From an uncultured Methylococcaceae bacterium (lineage in GTDB: Bacteria; Pseudomonadota; Gammaproteobacteria; Methylococcales; Methylomonadaceae), in contig CAJXMF010000001.1 of assembly GCA_913056195.1 (NCBI GenBank), forward strand, positions 100,270-145,457: a DNA stretch of 45,188 nt, in the 5' to 3' direction. A program made the translations under genes and the position numbers. This document shows positions 27,379 through 38,536 of this stretch, piece after piece; positions within the stretch are counted from its first letter, which is position 1; each line of letters starts with the position of its first letter. The notes beneath the pieces are model-generated. The model made no database searches. It saw only the letters and a program-made list of their open reading frames with translations, and was not told where the DNA came from.

Positions 27379-28479
27379 ATGAAATTCATTATAAATAGAG
27401 AGCTATTGCTTCCAGCGCTTCAACAAATCGTCGGGGTTATCGAAAAGCGTCAAACCATGCCGGTTTTATCCAATGTATTGATGCAAGTCAGTAATCAGTC
27501 TGTGACTTTGACCGGCAGCGATCTGGAAATACAAATGGTGGCTAAATTAGCGATACAACCTGAATCGGTAGGTGATATTACGGTTCCGGCCCGGAAATTT
27601 CTGGATATTTGTCGTTTGCTGCCTTCTGAAGCCGAGATTAAATTTGAATTGAAAGAGGATAAATTGCGTTTGGTGTCAGGCCGCAGTCGTTTCAGTTTAT
27701 CCACAATACCGGCGGATAATTATCCAGAATTTGTGGAAAGTGATTATCCGCATCAGTTTTCCATCACGACCGAACAATTTAAAAAGGCTCTGGCTAAAAC
27801 AGCGTTTTGTATGGCCAGCCAGGATGTGCGTTATTATCTGAATGGCTTGCTGCTCAATATCAGTAATTCAAAAATCAAACTGGTGGGTTCAGATGGTCAC
27901 CGCTTGTCTTTTTTTGAAGACAGCCTGGAAACGGCAACCGGCTATGAAGAGCGGATTATTATCCCGAGGAAAGGCGTTCTGGAATTGAGCCGACTACTGA
28001 GTGATCCGGATTCGCCGCTGGACATTTATTTTTCCGCGAATAATATCAAAGTCGTTTATCAAAACATGGTGTTTTTCGCTAAACTGGTCGATTCAAAATA
28101 TCCGGATTTCAGTCGCGTTTTCAATCAAGCCTTTAATTCACCGGTTATTATACAAACGCAATTGTTAAAAGAGGCCTTGACCCGGGTTTCTGTGTTAGCG
28201 AATGAAAAATTTAAAGGCATTACCCTGAATATCAATGAAAATCAGATGAAAATCACGGCGCACAATCCAGAGCATGATGAAGCCGAAGAAGAATTGCTGA
28301 TGCAATATCCTGGGCCAGCTTTGTCGGTGTCGTTTAATTCACAATATTTGCTGGAAGCGGTTTCCAATCTGGATTCTGAAATGATGTCGTTGACCATTGC
28401 CGCGAATAACAGCTGCTGCTTTATCGAAGAAATTAAAAATCCCGCTTATAAATTTATTGTCATGTCGATGCAATTATAA
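27379..28479 (+). CDS. dnaN: DNA polymerase III beta subunit (sliding clamp)
   Basis: 366 residues, the normal length for the three-domain processivity clamp. It opens MKFIINRELLLPALQQIVGVIEKRQTMPVLSN-type, contains VRYYLNGLLL in the middle domain, and ends AYKFIVMSMQL, the conserved C-terminal groove sequence. It encloses a DnaA box at 27697. recF starts 8 bp after the stop. Confidence 0.97.
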   Translation: MKFIINRELLLPALQQIVGVIEKRQTMPVLSNVLMQVSNQSVTLTGSDLEIQMVAKLAIQPESVGDITVPARKFLDICRLLPSEAEIKFELKEDKLRLVSGRSRFSLSTIPADNYPEFVESDYPHQFSITTEQFKKALAKTAFCMASQDVRYYLNGLLLNISNSKIKLVGSDGHRLSFFEDSLETATGYEERIIIPRKGVLELSRLLSDPDSPLDIYFSANNIKVVYQNMVFFAKLVDSKYPDFSRVFNQAFNSPVIIQTQLLKEALTRVSVLANEKFKGITLNINENQMKITAHNPEHDEAEEELLMQYPGPALSVSFNSQYLLEAVSNLDSEMMSLTIAANNSCCFIEEIKNPAYKFIVMSMQL

Positions 28480-28487
28480 AAAAATAC

Positions 28488-29567
28488 ATGCGTGTGCAGA
28501 AACTGGATATTCTACGTCTTAGAAATATCCAGCATGCTTCAATAAATCCTTGCGCCGGACTCAATTTTATTGTCGGAAAAAATGCCAGTGGCAAAAGTGC
28601 ATTACTGGAAGCTGTTTTTCTGTTAGGTCGCGGTCGTTCATTCAGAACGGCTAAAACACAACAGATGATTGCATTTGATCAGCACGATCTGGTCGTTTCG
28701 GCACAGATTCTGGAAAATCAGCAACAGACGCGCTTAGGACTTCAGCTGCAAAAAGACAAGATACAATGCCGCATCAATCAGGAAGATTGTTCCAAAGCGG
28801 ATCTGGCCTATCGACTACCGATTCAGATTGTGCATCCAAAAAGTTATCAGTTGTTAGATGGCGGCCCGCAGTTCAGGCGAGAATTTATCGATTGGGGGGT
28901 GTTTAATCATGAACGTCACTATCTGGACTGCTGGCGTCGGTTTAAGAAAGTCCTGAAACAGCGCAACAGTGCATTAAAGTCGCATCAGTTTCAACAATTA
29001 GATATTTGGGATCGAGAATTCGTTTACTATGGTGAAATGCTGATTCGATTTCGCAAACACTACATGGATCGGTTAGAGCCGGTTTTTCAGCAGGTCGTCC
29101 AGTTTTTTTTACCCGAGCATCCGATAAGTTTTCGACTTATACTGGGCTGGCCGGATGATCGTGATTTGGCTTTTGCGATCAGCCAGGATCGGGAAAAAGA
29201 TGTTCGCTACGGGTTCACACATAGCGGCCCGCACCGAACCGATTTTATTGTCTTGCTTAATCAGCATAATGTCAGAGACTTTGTGTCGCGCGGACAGCTT
29301 AAGTTGATTGTGTTGTCTTTATTGTTAGCACAAGTGCAATTGTTGGATAAAACCAATCAGCAACAAGCCTGCCTTTTGATTGATGATTTAAGCGCTGAAT
29401 TGGATTCAGAAAATCGCTTAAAATTGGTAAAATACTTACGATTATTAAATAATCAGGCATTCATTACTGCAAGCGATTCCTTGAATCTGAATGACTGGCA
29501 CTTATCAGATGAAGCAAAAATGTTCCACGTGGAACATGGTCACATTAGCGAAAGATGTTTCACGTGA
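28488..29567 (+). CDS. recF: DNA replication and repair protein RecF
   Basis: 359 residues. Walker A is VGKNASGKSALLEA near residue 35, the signature region is HSGPHRTDF ... SRGQLKL, and Walker B is LLIDDLSAELD near residue 305. It loads RecA at gaps with RecOR. The last codons are built from two parS palindromes, and the stop TGA lies inside the second one (CACGTGA), so the C-terminal residues MFHVEHGHISERCFT are constrained by the DNA sites. Confidence 0.96.
   Translation: MRVQKLDILRLRNIQHASINPCAGLNFIVGKNASGKSALLEAVFLLGRGRSFRTAKTQQMIAFDQHDLVVSAQILENQQQTRLGLQLQKDKIQCRINQEDCSKADLAYRLPIQIVHPKSYQLLDGGPQFRREFIDWGVFNHERHYLDCWRRFKKVLKQRNSALKSHQFQQLDIWDREFVYYGEMLIRFRKHYMDRLEPVFQQVVQFFLPEHPISFRLILGWPDDRDLAFAISQDREKDVRYGFTHSGPHRTDFIVLLNQHNVRDFVSRGQLKLIVLSLLLAQVQLLDKTNQQQACLLIDDLSAELDSENRLKLVKYLRLLNNQAFITASDSLNLNDWHLSDEAKMFHVEHGHISERCFT
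29521..29536. promoter_or_regulatory. parS: parS site 1 (ParB binding)
   Basis: TGTTCCACGTGGAACA is a perfect 16-bp palindrome and a close variant of the consensus TGTTTCACGTGAAACA, as used in Pseudomonas-type parS. It lies inside recF about 3.7 kb from the dnaA start. Confidence 0.88.
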
Positions 29568-29571
29568 AACA
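29556..29571. promoter_or_regulatory. parS: parS site 2 (ParB binding)
   Basis: TGTTTCACGTGAAACA is the exact consensus parS palindrome. It overlaps the recF stop codon, 19 bp after site 1. Confidence 0.95.
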
Positions 29572-29579
29572 TCGACTGA

Positions 29580-32027
<2,448 letters not shown>

Positions 32028-32035
32028 GCAAAAGG

Positions 32036-32866
32036 ATGCGTCAATATCTGGATTTAATCGATAAAATACTGCGTGAAGGTGTCGAAAAGGGTGACCGTAC
32101 CGGCAGTGGAACATTGTCTATATTTGGTCATCAGATGCGCTTCGATTTGCAGCAGGGGTTTCCGTTGGTCACAACAAAGACCTTGCATATCAAATCCATT
32201 ATCCACGAATTACTGTGGTTTCTTAACGGTGATACCAATATCGCCTATTTGAACGAACAGGGCGTGACTATCTGGGACGAATGGGCCGATGAGCAGGGTA
32301 ACCTGGGTCCAGTGTATGGCCATCAATGGCGTTCCTGGCCATCAGCAGATGGCACTGTGGTCGATCAGATTGCACAGCTTGTCGATCAATTGCAACACAA
32401 TCCAAATAGCCGACGCATGATTGTTTCGGCCTGGAATGTGGCCGATTTACCCAATGAGTCAATCAGTCCGCAACAGAATGTCAAAAACGGAAAAATGGCA
32501 CTGGCAGCCTGTCATGCCCTGTTTCAGTTCTATGTTGCCGATGGCAAGCTGTCCTGCCAGCTCTACCAGCGCAGCTGTGACACGTTTTTGGGTTTGCCGT
32601 TCAATATAGCCAGTTATGCATTTTTAACGCATATGCTGGCTCAGCAGGCTAATTTGGCGGTGGGCGATTTTATCTGGACCGGTGGCGATGTGCATTTATA
32701 TCTGAATCATTTGCAACAGGCGCGTCAACAATTGAGCCGAAAGCCTTATCCATTGCCGCAGTTGCAGCTGAATCCGGCACCAGATGTGTTTAGCTATCGG
32801 TATGATGATTTTAAAATCATCAATTATCAAAGTCATCCGCCCATAAAAGCACCGATTTCGGTTTAA
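32036..32866 (+). CDS. thyA: Thymidylate synthase
   Basis: Methylates dUMP to dTMP using methylene-THF. Catalytic Cys lies in [12 protein letters not shown], and phosphate-binding arginines are in [28 protein letters not shown] is the substrate signature. At 276 residues it is slightly longer than E. coli ThyA, with a short insert near [14 protein letters not shown] before the catalytic Cys. It follows gyrB closely and precedes the lipid cluster. Confidence 0.96.
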   Translation: MRQYLDLIDKILREGVEKGDRTGSGTLSIFGHQMRFDLQQGFPLVTTKTLHIKSIIHELLWFLNGDTNIAYLNEQGVTIWDEWADEQGNLGPVYGHQWRSWPSADGTVVDQIAQLVDQLQHNPNSRRMIVSAWNVADLPNESISPQQNVKNGKMALAACHALFQFYVADGKLSCQLYQRSCDTFLGLPFNIASYAFLTHMLAQQANLAVGDFIWTGGDVHLYLNHLQQARQQLSRKPYPLPQLQLNPAPDVFSYRYDDFKIINYQSHPPIKAPISV

Positions 32867-32869
32867 ATC

Positions 32870-33373
32870 GTGAATACGACAGTCGTTTGCGCAAACTGTA
32901 TCGCCAAGGCTGTTGTGTTACTGATCCTGATAAACGGGGCGCCGGTTATCAGTCGCAAACTGTTTAAACATCATGCCGCCTGGCCGATTGATTTTGGTTT
33001 CAGGTTATTCGATCAACGACCTGTATTTGGAAACAGTAAAACCTGGCGAGGGCTGTTATCCGCTATTTTAGCAGGCACATTGATAGCACCATGGTTAGGG
33101 CTGTCGGTGACACAGGGTATTTTATTTTCAATTTTTACAATGCTCGGTGATTTATTTTCAAGCTTTATCAAGAGGCGGTTAGGATATGTTGAGAGCAGCT
33201 GTATTCGAGGACTAGATACGCTCCCTGAATCTTTGTTTCCCATTCTGATGTTGCAGCATGCCTTAGGATTGAGTCTGTTTGATTGTATTCTAGTGATTTT
33301 GATTTTCTTTATATTGGACGCTACTTTATCGCCTATACTGTATGCGTTACATATTCGAAAAAGACCTTATTGA
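32870..33373 (+). CDS. CarS-like CDP-alcohol lipid synthase (DUF46)
   Basis: 167 residues, with a GTG start 3 nt after thyA. Four or five hydrophobic helices are visible. INGAPVIS, FDQRPVFGNSKTWRGL and GDLFSSFIKRRLG match the CDP-archaeol synthase/DUF46 family, whose archaeal members make CDP-archaeol from CTP. Bacterial members are poorly understood. The CDP-alcohol phosphatidyltransferase encoded two genes downstream could use its product. Family recognition is good but the substrate is inferred. Confidence 0.75.
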   Translation: MNTTVVCANCIAKAVVLLILINGAPVISRKLFKHHAAWPIDFGFRLFDQRPVFGNSKTWRGLLSAILAGTLIAPWLGLSVTQGILFSIFTMLGDLFSSFIKRRLGYVESSCIRGLDTLPESLFPILMLQHALGLSLFDCILVILIFFILDATLSPILYALHIRKRPY

Positions 33374-33390
33374 CGGGGCAGAACAAACGT

Positions 33391-34140
33391 ATGCAGCCAT
33401 TAAAAATTCTTACCTACAATATTCACAAAGGGTTTAATGTCGGTAATCGTGCTTTTGTGTTGCATCAAATACGGGATGCGTTACGACACACCGAAGCCGA
33501 TATTCTGTTTCTTCAGGAAATGCAGGGCGAACATTCGGAACATCCCCATCAATACCCCAATTGGCCACAAATGTCACAAACTGAATTTCTGGCTGAAAAC
33601 ACCTGGCCGCATGTCGTTTATGGTAAAAATGCAGTCTATACAAAAGGCCACCACGGTAATGCCATTCTCAGCAAACTGCCGTTGATCCGTTGGGAAAATA
33701 TCAATGTTTCGCCATTTGTCTGGGCCAGTCGCAGCCTATTACATGGCGTTATTGAATTGACCACTCAGGATACGGAATTACATATTATCTGTATTCATTT
33801 AGGATTAATGGGCGGGGAACGTCGACGTCAGTTAAAACAATTATGTCAACGCATTGAACAAACGGTTCCTGCAACGGCGCCCTTGATCGTGGCGGGTGAC
33901 TTTAATGATTGGACAAGACAGGCCGGAAAATATTTTTATTCACATTTGAATTTGAAAGAAGCCTATCGGACACTCCATCAGCGCTATGCCCGCACATTTC
34001 CGGCCTGGATGCCCTTTTTAACGATGGATCGGATTTATTATCGTGGGTTTAACGCATTACAATGTGAACGTTTACATGATATTCCCTGGAAGCATTTGTC
34101 AGACCATGCGCCGCTCGTCGCAACACTGGAATTATGTTGA
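33391..34140 (+). CDS. Endonuclease/exonuclease/phosphatase-family protein
   Basis: 249 residues. Metal-binding and catalytic motifs of the EEP fold appear in order: LTYNIHKGF, LFLQEMQG, HHGNAILSK, HIICIHLGL, VAGDFNDW and SDHAPLVATLEL. I chose the ATG at 33391 because the fold begins right after it. A frame open from 33283 adds residues unlike the family. It resembles E. coli YbhP, which is also encoded beside a phospholipid gene. It overlaps the next gene by 7 bp. Confidence 0.85.
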   Translation: MQPLKILTYNIHKGFNVGNRAFVLHQIRDALRHTEADILFLQEMQGEHSEHPHQYPNWPQMSQTEFLAENTWPHVVYGKNAVYTKGHHGNAILSKLPLIRWENINVSPFVWASRSLLHGVIELTTQDTELHIICIHLGLMGGERRRQLKQLCQRIEQTVPATAPLIVAGDFNDWTRQAGKYFYSHLNLKEAYRTLHQRYARTFPAWMPFLTMDRIYYRGFNALQCERLHDIPWKHLSDHAPLVATLELC

Positions 34141-34712
34141 AAATAGAGACGCAACAACTTTTTACCGTACCCAATTTACTGACACTGTATCGTTTTCTAT
34201 GCGTTCCGTTTTTGTTGGTGCTGGCCTGGAATGGCAAGGAAACACCCTTCTTGGTGTTATTATTGACAACCTTTATCAGTGATGCATTGGATGGTTTGGC
34301 GGCTCGTTTATTACATCAGGAAAGTGATCTTGGTGCGTTATTAGATAGCTGGGCCGATATTCTTGTGTACAGTTCAGTTACCTTGGCTACCGCCTGGTTG
34401 CGACCGGAATTACTCAAGCTTGAAAAAGCCTATGTGGTGTTGATTGTATTGAGCTATCTGTTACCCATTTTGGTGGGCTGGATCAAATTTAAAGACTTTA
34501 CCCGATATCACACCTGGCTGGTTAAACTAGCCGTTGCAGCCATGGGGGGAAGTTACTTCTTGCTGATGTGGTTTGATTGGTCGTTGCCCTTTCATTTGGC
34601 CAGTTTTCTCTGTGCGCTGGCTGCCGTTGAAGAAATCATGCTTACCTTGATACTGGATAATATTCAGTCCAATGTAAAAACAATTTGGCATGTCTGGCGG
34701 CAACAGAATTAA
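34134..34712 (+). CDS. CDP-alcohol phosphatidyltransferase
   Basis: 192 residues, integral membrane. The full catalytic motif D-x2-DG-x2-AR-x8-G-x3-D-x3-D is present from DALDGLAARL to LLDSWAD. It transfers a phosphatidyl-type group from a CDP-lipid to an alcohol. The acceptor cannot be told. It forms a small operon with the CarS-like and EEP genes and is convergent with asparaginase, overlapping it by 4 bp. Confidence 0.9.
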   Translation: MLKIETQQLFTVPNLLTLYRFLCVPFLLVLAWNGKETPFLVLLLTTFISDALDGLAARLLHQESDLGALLDSWADILVYSSVTLATAWLRPELLKLEKAYVVLIVLSYLLPILVGWIKFKDFTRYHTWLVKLAVAAMGGSYFLLMWFDWSLPFHLASFLCALAAVEEIMLTLILDNIQSNVKTIWHVWRQQN

Positions 34713-35722
34713 GAGATTATTTTTTCACCCGCGATATTAGTGTCCAGAAATTGGCGGCGGGTCGGGTCAGAATCAAAATTACCGAAGGCCAATAACAACT
34801 TGGCATAGGCGGCCTCTAATGTCATATCCCAGATAAATTCAGCACCGTTTTCCAGGAGTTGCCGTGTTGTGATATAGACCGCAGCGCGTTTTTCAATGGG
34901 GGCAAAATAAACCGTTAATCCCTGCTTTTGACATTGATTTAATACATACAAGGCGGACTGTGGATTGTTTTCATCAAGCGCACAGGCCGTACCAGAATGG
35001 TAAAGATCATGCAAAACACAGTCGATACCGGTCAATTTTAGATTCCGGTAATCCAGTCCAGGGTAAGGACGAATCAGTAAAATACGGGCACTGAAAATGG
35101 GCTTGAGACGGACAGGCTGTTGTTCATAAGCTATGGTGTTGACGTGAATAAATTGCCCGGCTTCATAACGCATATCACTGGAAAATCGGGCACTGATAAA
35201 ATCGCTGCTTAAGGGGAGAGAGGATAACAAGTGTATGCCTCGGTGTACCGTCATATCATGACCCGGGTTTTGATACGGTACAAAAACGCCCGCCGGCTGA
35301 TTTTGCACAATATAATCGACGGCACACATGAAATTGTGAAATCCATTGGCATCAGGGTGTTGCAAGGGCAAGTGACTTGATACCAATAACAAGGGAATGT
35401 TGATCGCATTAAAATACAAACCCAGTGCGGCTGCAGTAAAGGCCAGCGTATCTGTCCCGTGAGTGATGATGATGCCATCATAGTTTTCTATCGTTTCAGA
35501 TTCTATGGCCTGAATCAGGATTTGCCAGAATTCAGGTTGTATATTTTCACTTAAGATGGATGTTAATTGCCGTGTTTTGAAGTGAATTTGATCCGCGCTT
35601 GGGTAATCGGCATTAAATCGCTGTAACAAACGATATGTTGCGGCATCCGAGGTATCGACAGTATTTTTTTTAAGCGTTGAGCCAATGGTGCCACCAGTCA
35701 TTATCAGCAAAATATTTTTCAT
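34709..35722 (-). CDS. ansA: Asparaginase (type I, cytosolic)
   Basis: 337 residues. The two catalytic threonine motifs are present: ILLIMTGGTIGS at the N-terminus and IITHGTDTLAFTA near residue 90. There is no signal peptide, and the C-terminal domain is complete, which fits the type I cytosolic enzyme. It hydrolyses asparagine to aspartate and ammonia. It is divergent from folA with 52 bp between. Confidence 0.9.
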   Translation of the reverse strand: MKNILLIMTGGTIGSTLKKNTVDTSDAATYRLLQRFNADYPSADQIHFKTRQLTSILSENIQPEFWQILIQAIESETIENYDGIIITHGTDTLAFTAAALGLYFNAINIPLLLVSSHLPLQHPDANGFHNFMCAVDYIVQNQPAGVFVPYQNPGHDMTVHRGIHLLSSLPLSSDFISARFSSDMRYEAGQFIHVNTIAYEQQPVRLKPIFSARILLIRPYPGLDYRNLKLTGIDCVLHDLYHSGTACALDENNPQSALYVLNQCQKQGLTVYFAPIEKRAAVYITTRQLLENGAEFIWDMTLEAAYAKLLLAFGNFDSDPTRRQFLDTNIAGEKIIS

Positions 35723-35774
35723 AGTATGATGAGCGGTTACAGGTTATTGAATGGCAGCATATTAAACAAATTTT

Positions 35775-36296
35775 ATGAAAATATCATTGATTGTCGCGAT
35801 GGCAGAAAATAGAGTGATTGGCTTGAACAATCAAATGCCCTGGCATTTATCGGCCGATTTGAAGCATTTCAAACAAATCACGATGGGATCGCCGATTATT
35901 ATGGGACGCAAAACCTTTGAAGCAATTGGCAGGCCATTGCCGGGTAGAACCAATATCATTGTCAGTCGTAACCCGCAATATCAGGCAGAAAATTGTTTGT
36001 TGTTTCCACAGCTTGAAGCCGCGTTAAACCACTGTCAGCAACATGATGAAGTATTTATTATTGGAGGCGCAACCTTATACGAACAAACGTTAGAGCGGGC
36101 ACATAAAATTTATTTAACCCAAATTCATCAGGTCTTTTCGGGTGATACATATTTTCCCGAAATCGATAAACAGACGTGGGTTGAACTCGAAAAAACAACC
36201 ATACAGGATGATCCGGCCGTTGAATTTTCGTATAGCTTTATCTGTTTAGAAAAGAAATCAGCAGATGATTTTGCTGATCAGAATGTAGGTTGTTGA
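35775..36296 (+). CDS. folA: Dihydrofolate reductase
   Basis: 173 residues, normal length. It opens MKISLIVAMAENRVIGLNNQMPWHL, carrying the substrate-binding loop. MGRKTFEAIGRPLPGRTNIIVSR and VFIIGGATLYEQTL supply NADPH binding. It regenerates THF from the DHF made by ThyA, encoded 3 kb upstream. A 268-bp gene-free stretch follows. Confidence 0.97.
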   Translation: MKISLIVAMAENRVIGLNNQMPWHLSADLKHFKQITMGSPIIMGRKTFEAIGRPLPGRTNIIVSRNPQYQAENCLLFPQLEAALNHCQQHDEVFIIGGATLYEQTLERAHKIYLTQIHQVFSGDTYFPEIDKQTWVELEKTTIQDDPAVEFSYSFICLEKKSADDFADQNVGC

Positions 36297-36440
36297 GTCT
36301 ATAGTCTCCACAAAAAACGAATCTCACAGAATGCTTAACTCCTTGTGTTAATCGTATAAATATTGAGTGTGCAGAAACTCCCGCTGATTTGATAAGCCCG
36401 GCAAAACGGGATTTACGCTCGAACACCTGTAAGGAAACCT

Positions 36441-36491
36441 GCCAGTGTCTCCGGCAGCATACCCTTTAACGCATACCAACATGACACTGGC
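36441..36491. repeat. Inverted repeat upstream of tRNA-Arg
   Basis: GCCAGTGTC (36441-36449) and GACACTGGC (36483-36491) are perfect 9-bp complements 33 bp apart. An alternative shorter hairpin CTGCC/GGCAG overlaps the left arm. It lies in the gene-free region 36297-36563, in which I see no other feature apart from a TATAAT box at 36543. Confidence 0.4.
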
Positions 36492-36563
36492 TGAAGTGAC
36501 ATCTCAAATCAGGATTTTGAAGACAATACTCAAAAAAATCAGTATAATTAGCCGCTCTGATAC

Positions 36564-36640
36564 GCGCCCGTAGCTCAGCTGGATAGAGCGCGGCCCTCCG
36601 GAGGCCGAGGCCAGAGGTTCGAATCCTCTCGGGCGCGCCA
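36564..36640 (+). tRNA. tRNA-Arg (anticodon CCG)
   Basis: 77-nt cloverleaf. Acceptor arm GCGCCCG pairs with CGGGCGC, and CCA is encoded. D arm GCTC ... GAGC, anticodon stem CGGCC/GGCCG with loop CTCCGGA giving CCG, and T arm AGAGG-TTCGAAT-CCTCT. A TATAAT box lies 15 bp upstream. The accessory region begins just after its 3' end. Confidence 0.97.
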
Positions 36641-36755
36641 TTTTGACATTACACCCCCTGTAACTAAAACACTTAGATTCAACTCATAAGTGCGTGGGTA
36701 GTAGGTTAATCTTGTTGTTTTATCTGTTTCCAGAATACTGTGGAACGAACTATCT

Positions 36756-36971
36756 ATGATGAACTTAGGTCTGGTCGAGTTGATGCAGTTTCAGGGGAAG
36801 AGGTCTTTAAGAGAGAACGCCTCCACGAAAGACCAGGTGGTTACTCAGGTTCACCAATGGAACGAGCGCAAGAAGCAATTCATCCCTCGTCAAATTGCGT
36901 TAGCGTACGATGTTTTGCACGAAAAAGGTTGGCTGAAGGAGACTGAACCGGGGTCAATAACATGGCAGTGA
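36756..36971 (+). CDS. Unrecognised small ORF ahead of the sbcDC operon
   Basis: 71 residues. The C-terminal part QFIPRQIALAYDVLHEKGWLKE looks like a folded helical segment, which suggests it may be the tail of a larger gene. A second frame (GTG 36740-36946, VERTIYDELRSGRVDAV-type) runs through the same DNA, so a frameshifted remnant is also possible. Its stop overlaps the start of the next ORF by 10 bp. No function is assigned. Confidence 0.3.
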   Translation: MMNLGLVELMQFQGKRSLRENASTKDQVVTQVHQWNERKKQFIPRQIALAYDVLHEKGWLKETEPGSITWQ

Positions 36972-37222
36972 AGGAAAATATCAAAAACACCTATCAATAC
37001 ATCAAGACCAACGAAAAAACGATCCTGAGTGATAAACACTCGCTGAAGAATTATGACATCATGATGCAGGTTACCAATCTTCTGGGCGCTGTGATCTTAT
37101 CAGGAATAGGTTTCGCCGTTTACACCGCCATCATTCCGATGGACGTTCCCACTGAGTTGTCAAACGTGCCATTCTATCAGCATAGCCAGATGCTGATAGA
37201 GAAAACTATGTTTTCGGATTAG
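36962..37222 (+). CDS. Unrecognised small protein with one hydrophobic segment
   Basis: 86 residues. A Lys/Asn-rich N-terminus precedes one hydrophobic segment (about residues 37-58, LLGAVILSGIGFAVYTAIIPM). It ends 3 nt before sbcD and begins inside the previous ORF, so it would be cotranscribed. No family recognised. Confidence 0.45.
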   Translation: MAVKENIKNTYQYIKTNEKTILSDKHSLKNYDIMMQVTNLLGAVILSGIGFAVYTAIIPMDVPTELSNVPFYQHSQMLIEKTMFSD

Positions 37223-37225
37223 CCT

Positions 37226-38536
37226 ATGAAACTACTCCACACATCAGACTGGCATTTAGGCCGCTCTCTTTACGGACGGAAACGCTATGAGGAGTTCTCG
37301 GCGTTTCTGGATTGGCTGGCTCAGACTATTGAAGAAGAAAATGTCGATGCGCTGCTGGTTGCCGGAGACGTGTTCGATACCAGCACGCCCAGCAACAGAG
37401 CTCAGGAACTCTACTATCGTTTCCTCTGCCGTGTGGCGGCATCCTGCTGCCGTCATGTTGTGGTGATTGCCGGAAACCACGATTCGCCGTCATTTCTGAA
37501 TGCCCCAAAGGAGCTGCTGCGAGCACTCAATGTGTATGTGGTGGGCTCGATGACCGAAGCCTTGGAGGATGAAGTCTTTGTTCTTCATGCAGAGGATAAG
37601 CCGGAGGCCATTGTCTGCGCTGTGCCTTATTTACGCGACAAGGATATCCGCACGGTCGAGCCGGGAGAAACCATCGACGACAAAAACGCCAAGCTCGTTG
37701 AAGGACTGAAAAACCATTACGCAGGTGTCTGTGCCATTGCTGAACAGAAACGGGCCGAATACATAAGTGCTGGACATAAAGACATTCCCATCGTTGCCAT
37801 GGGACACCTCTTCACGGCAGGCGGCAAGACCGTTGACGGTGATGGTGTCCGGGAGCTTTATGTGGGATCACTGGCACATGTCAGTGAGAAGGTGTTCCCA
37901 TCGTCAATCGATTATCTGGCTCTTGGCCATCTGCACGTTCCTCAGGCGGTCGGCAGTGCGGAGCACATCCGCTACTGTGGTTCGCCCATTCCGATGGGCT
38001 ATGGCGAAGCGACTCAGGAAAAGAAGGTTGTACTTGTCGAGTTCAGTCCACAAAAACAACCACGAATGGAGACAAATACACACGAATCAAATGGAAGGCA
38101 ACATGGAATTAGTGTCAATTCGTGTGCATTAGTGGTTCGAGAAAAAGTAATTCCATGTTTTCAGGAGCTGGTTCGCATTGTCGGATCGCTGGATGATATC
38201 CATGCCAGGCTGGAGGTACTCAAAAAGGAAGACAGCGCGGCATGGCTTGAGATCGAATATACGGGTAGCGACATCGTCGGCAACCTGCGCGAGATGCTCG
38301 ATGAAGCCATGGCCGAGTCTGCCATGGAAATCAGGAGGATTAAAAACCGGGGTATCATGGACCGGGTAATCAGCACGGCCCGAGCAGATGAAACCCTCGA
38401 TGATCTCGACCCAAACGATGTGTTTAGCCGCTGTCTGGATGCCTTTGAGGTACCCGATGAAGACCGGGTGGAATTGACGGTCTCCTACAACGAAATAATC
38501 AAGGATTTGATGGAGGAAGATCGTCATGCTGAATAA
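37226..38536 (+). CDS. sbcD: Exonuclease subunit SbcD (Mre11-like)
   Basis: 436 residues. Phosphodiesterase motifs appear in order: HTSDWHLGRSL, VAGDVFDT, GNHDSPSF, MGHLFTAGG and LALGHLHVPQ. With SbcC it makes an ATP-driven nuclease that opens hairpins and DNA ends. Between FSPQ and VIPCFQEL there is an extra segment of about 27 residues (encoded near 38058-38138) that corresponds to a palindromic repeat inserted in frame. The downstream GxxExxY gene overlaps its stop by 11 bp. Confidence 0.93.
   Translation: MKLLHTSDWHLGRSLYGRKRYEEFSAFLDWLAQTIEEENVDALLVAGDVFDTSTPSNRAQELYYRFLCRVAASCCRHVVVIAGNHDSPSFLNAPKELLRALNVYVVGSMTEALEDEVFVLHAEDKPEAIVCAVPYLRDKDIRTVEPGETIDDKNAKLVEGLKNHYAGVCAIAEQKRAEYISAGHKDIPIVAMGHLFTAGGKTVDGDGVRELYVGSLAHVSEKVFPSSIDYLALGHLHVPQAVGSAEHIRYCGSPIPMGYGEATQEKKVVLVEFSPQKQPRMETNTHESNGRQHGISVNSCALVVREKVIPCFQELVRIVGSLDDIHARLEVLKKEDSAAWLEIEYTGSDIVGNLREMLDEAMAESAMEIRRIKNRGIMDRVISTARADETLDDLDPNDVFSRCLDAFEVPDEDRVELTVSYNEIIKDLMEEDRHAE
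38058..38138. repeat. Palindromic repeat inserted in frame within sbcD
   Basis: The left arm carries AACCACGAATG and ACACACGAAT, and the right arm read in reverse carries AACCACTAATG and CACACGAATT. The whole is about 81 bp, a multiple of three, and translates through as part of SbcD without a stop. Confidence 0.65.

Noticed and set aside
36564..36640. tRNA 3' end as an attachment site with a matching copy
   Set aside because: No second copy of the tRNA 3' end was seen in the window, so an integrase-type island is not demonstrated.
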